From assembly GCF_022014595.1 (NCBI RefSeq), contig NZ_CP091740.1:1426001-1490000 (forward strand): DNA of 64,000 nucleotides. Reading direction: 5' to 3'. Both the position numbers and the translations under genes were made by a program. How positions within the stretch are numbered: the stretch's first letter is position 1; the number at the start of each line of letters is the position of its first letter. Positions 63,536 through 64,000 of the stretch are shown here, piece by piece. The notes below the pieces were generated by a model that did no database searches, was not told the DNA's origin, and worked only from the letters and a program-made list of their open reading frames with translations. The DNA comes from Solitalea lacus (lineage in GTDB: Bacteria > Bacteroidota > Bacteroidia > Sphingobacteriales > Sphingobacteriaceae).

Positions 63536-64000
<465 letters not shown>

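Overview
The window comes from a member of the Bacteroidota, most likely a Sphingobacteriales-type organism (Pedobacter or Solitalea-like). This rests on TonB-dependent receptors with N-terminal carboxypeptidase-regulatory-like domains, lipoproteins with an acidic surface-export signal, Bacteroidota promoters (TTTG, about 18-19 bases, TAnnTTTG), scarce Shine-Dalgarno sequences, and a typical gene order around rpsU, a Xer recombinase, hpf, tRNAs, tuf, secE, nusG, rplKAJL and rpoBC. The DNA is AT-rich throughout except for one IS element. Genus-level assignment is inference.

Layout. 1-7423: end of rny, an Mpo1-like membrane protein, a TonB receptor paired with a surface lipoprotein, and a secreted zinc metalloprotease. 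About 7640-9205: a GC-richer DDE transposase element with several hairpins. 9331-14195: a two-domain acyltransferase (OlsF/Gls type), apt, an acyl-CoA dehydrogenase and a YhhN membrane protein. 14202-29570: the information-processing core, containing rpsU, xerC, hpf, four tRNAs, tuf, tRNA-Trp, secE, nusG, four ribosomal protein genes, rpoB and rpoC. 29608-31661: a DUF2027/Smr protein, a DUF3467 protein and a thioredoxin-fold protein. 31662-36093: decayed DNA, a LuxE-like gene and a penicillin-acylase operon on the minus strand. 36280-42573: a TonB receptor, beta-phosphoglucomutase and a GH31 glucosidase. 42637-44146: small minus-strand genes, including a VOC gene broken by one amber codon. 44350-52649: heavy-metal efflux, made up of a Cys/His-rich exported protein, a CzcA-type pump fused to a TolC-like channel, a CusB-like adaptor and a P1B ATPase. 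52847-56382: glgB, an NTF2-like protein and rlmF. 56520-63251: small exported proteins, a Crp/Fnr regulator, a cupin, a dienelactone hydrolase, DUF proteins, an Rnk/GreA-like protein, a DinB pseudogene and an intact DinB protein. The right edge is the 3' part of a GAPDH gene.

How the parts work together. The core block makes ribosomes, their hibernation factor, EF-Tu, the Sec channel subunit, NusG and RNA polymerase. Tandem promoters and boxA-like motifs precede the tRNA-tuf unit. Strong Shine-Dalgarno sequences occur on rpsU, hpf and nusG, which matters because Bacteroidota ribosomes normally hide their anti-Shine-Dalgarno sequence. The metal block forms a complete envelope-spanning export route. 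I found no clear CRISPR array, prophage or defence island. The best leads for something new are: the internal signal peptide in the pump-channel fusion; the competing hairpins between rpoB and rpoC; the rpsU terminator abutting xerC; two genes with in-frame TAG codons; and short genes at 59781 and 61884 that standard length cut-offs would miss.
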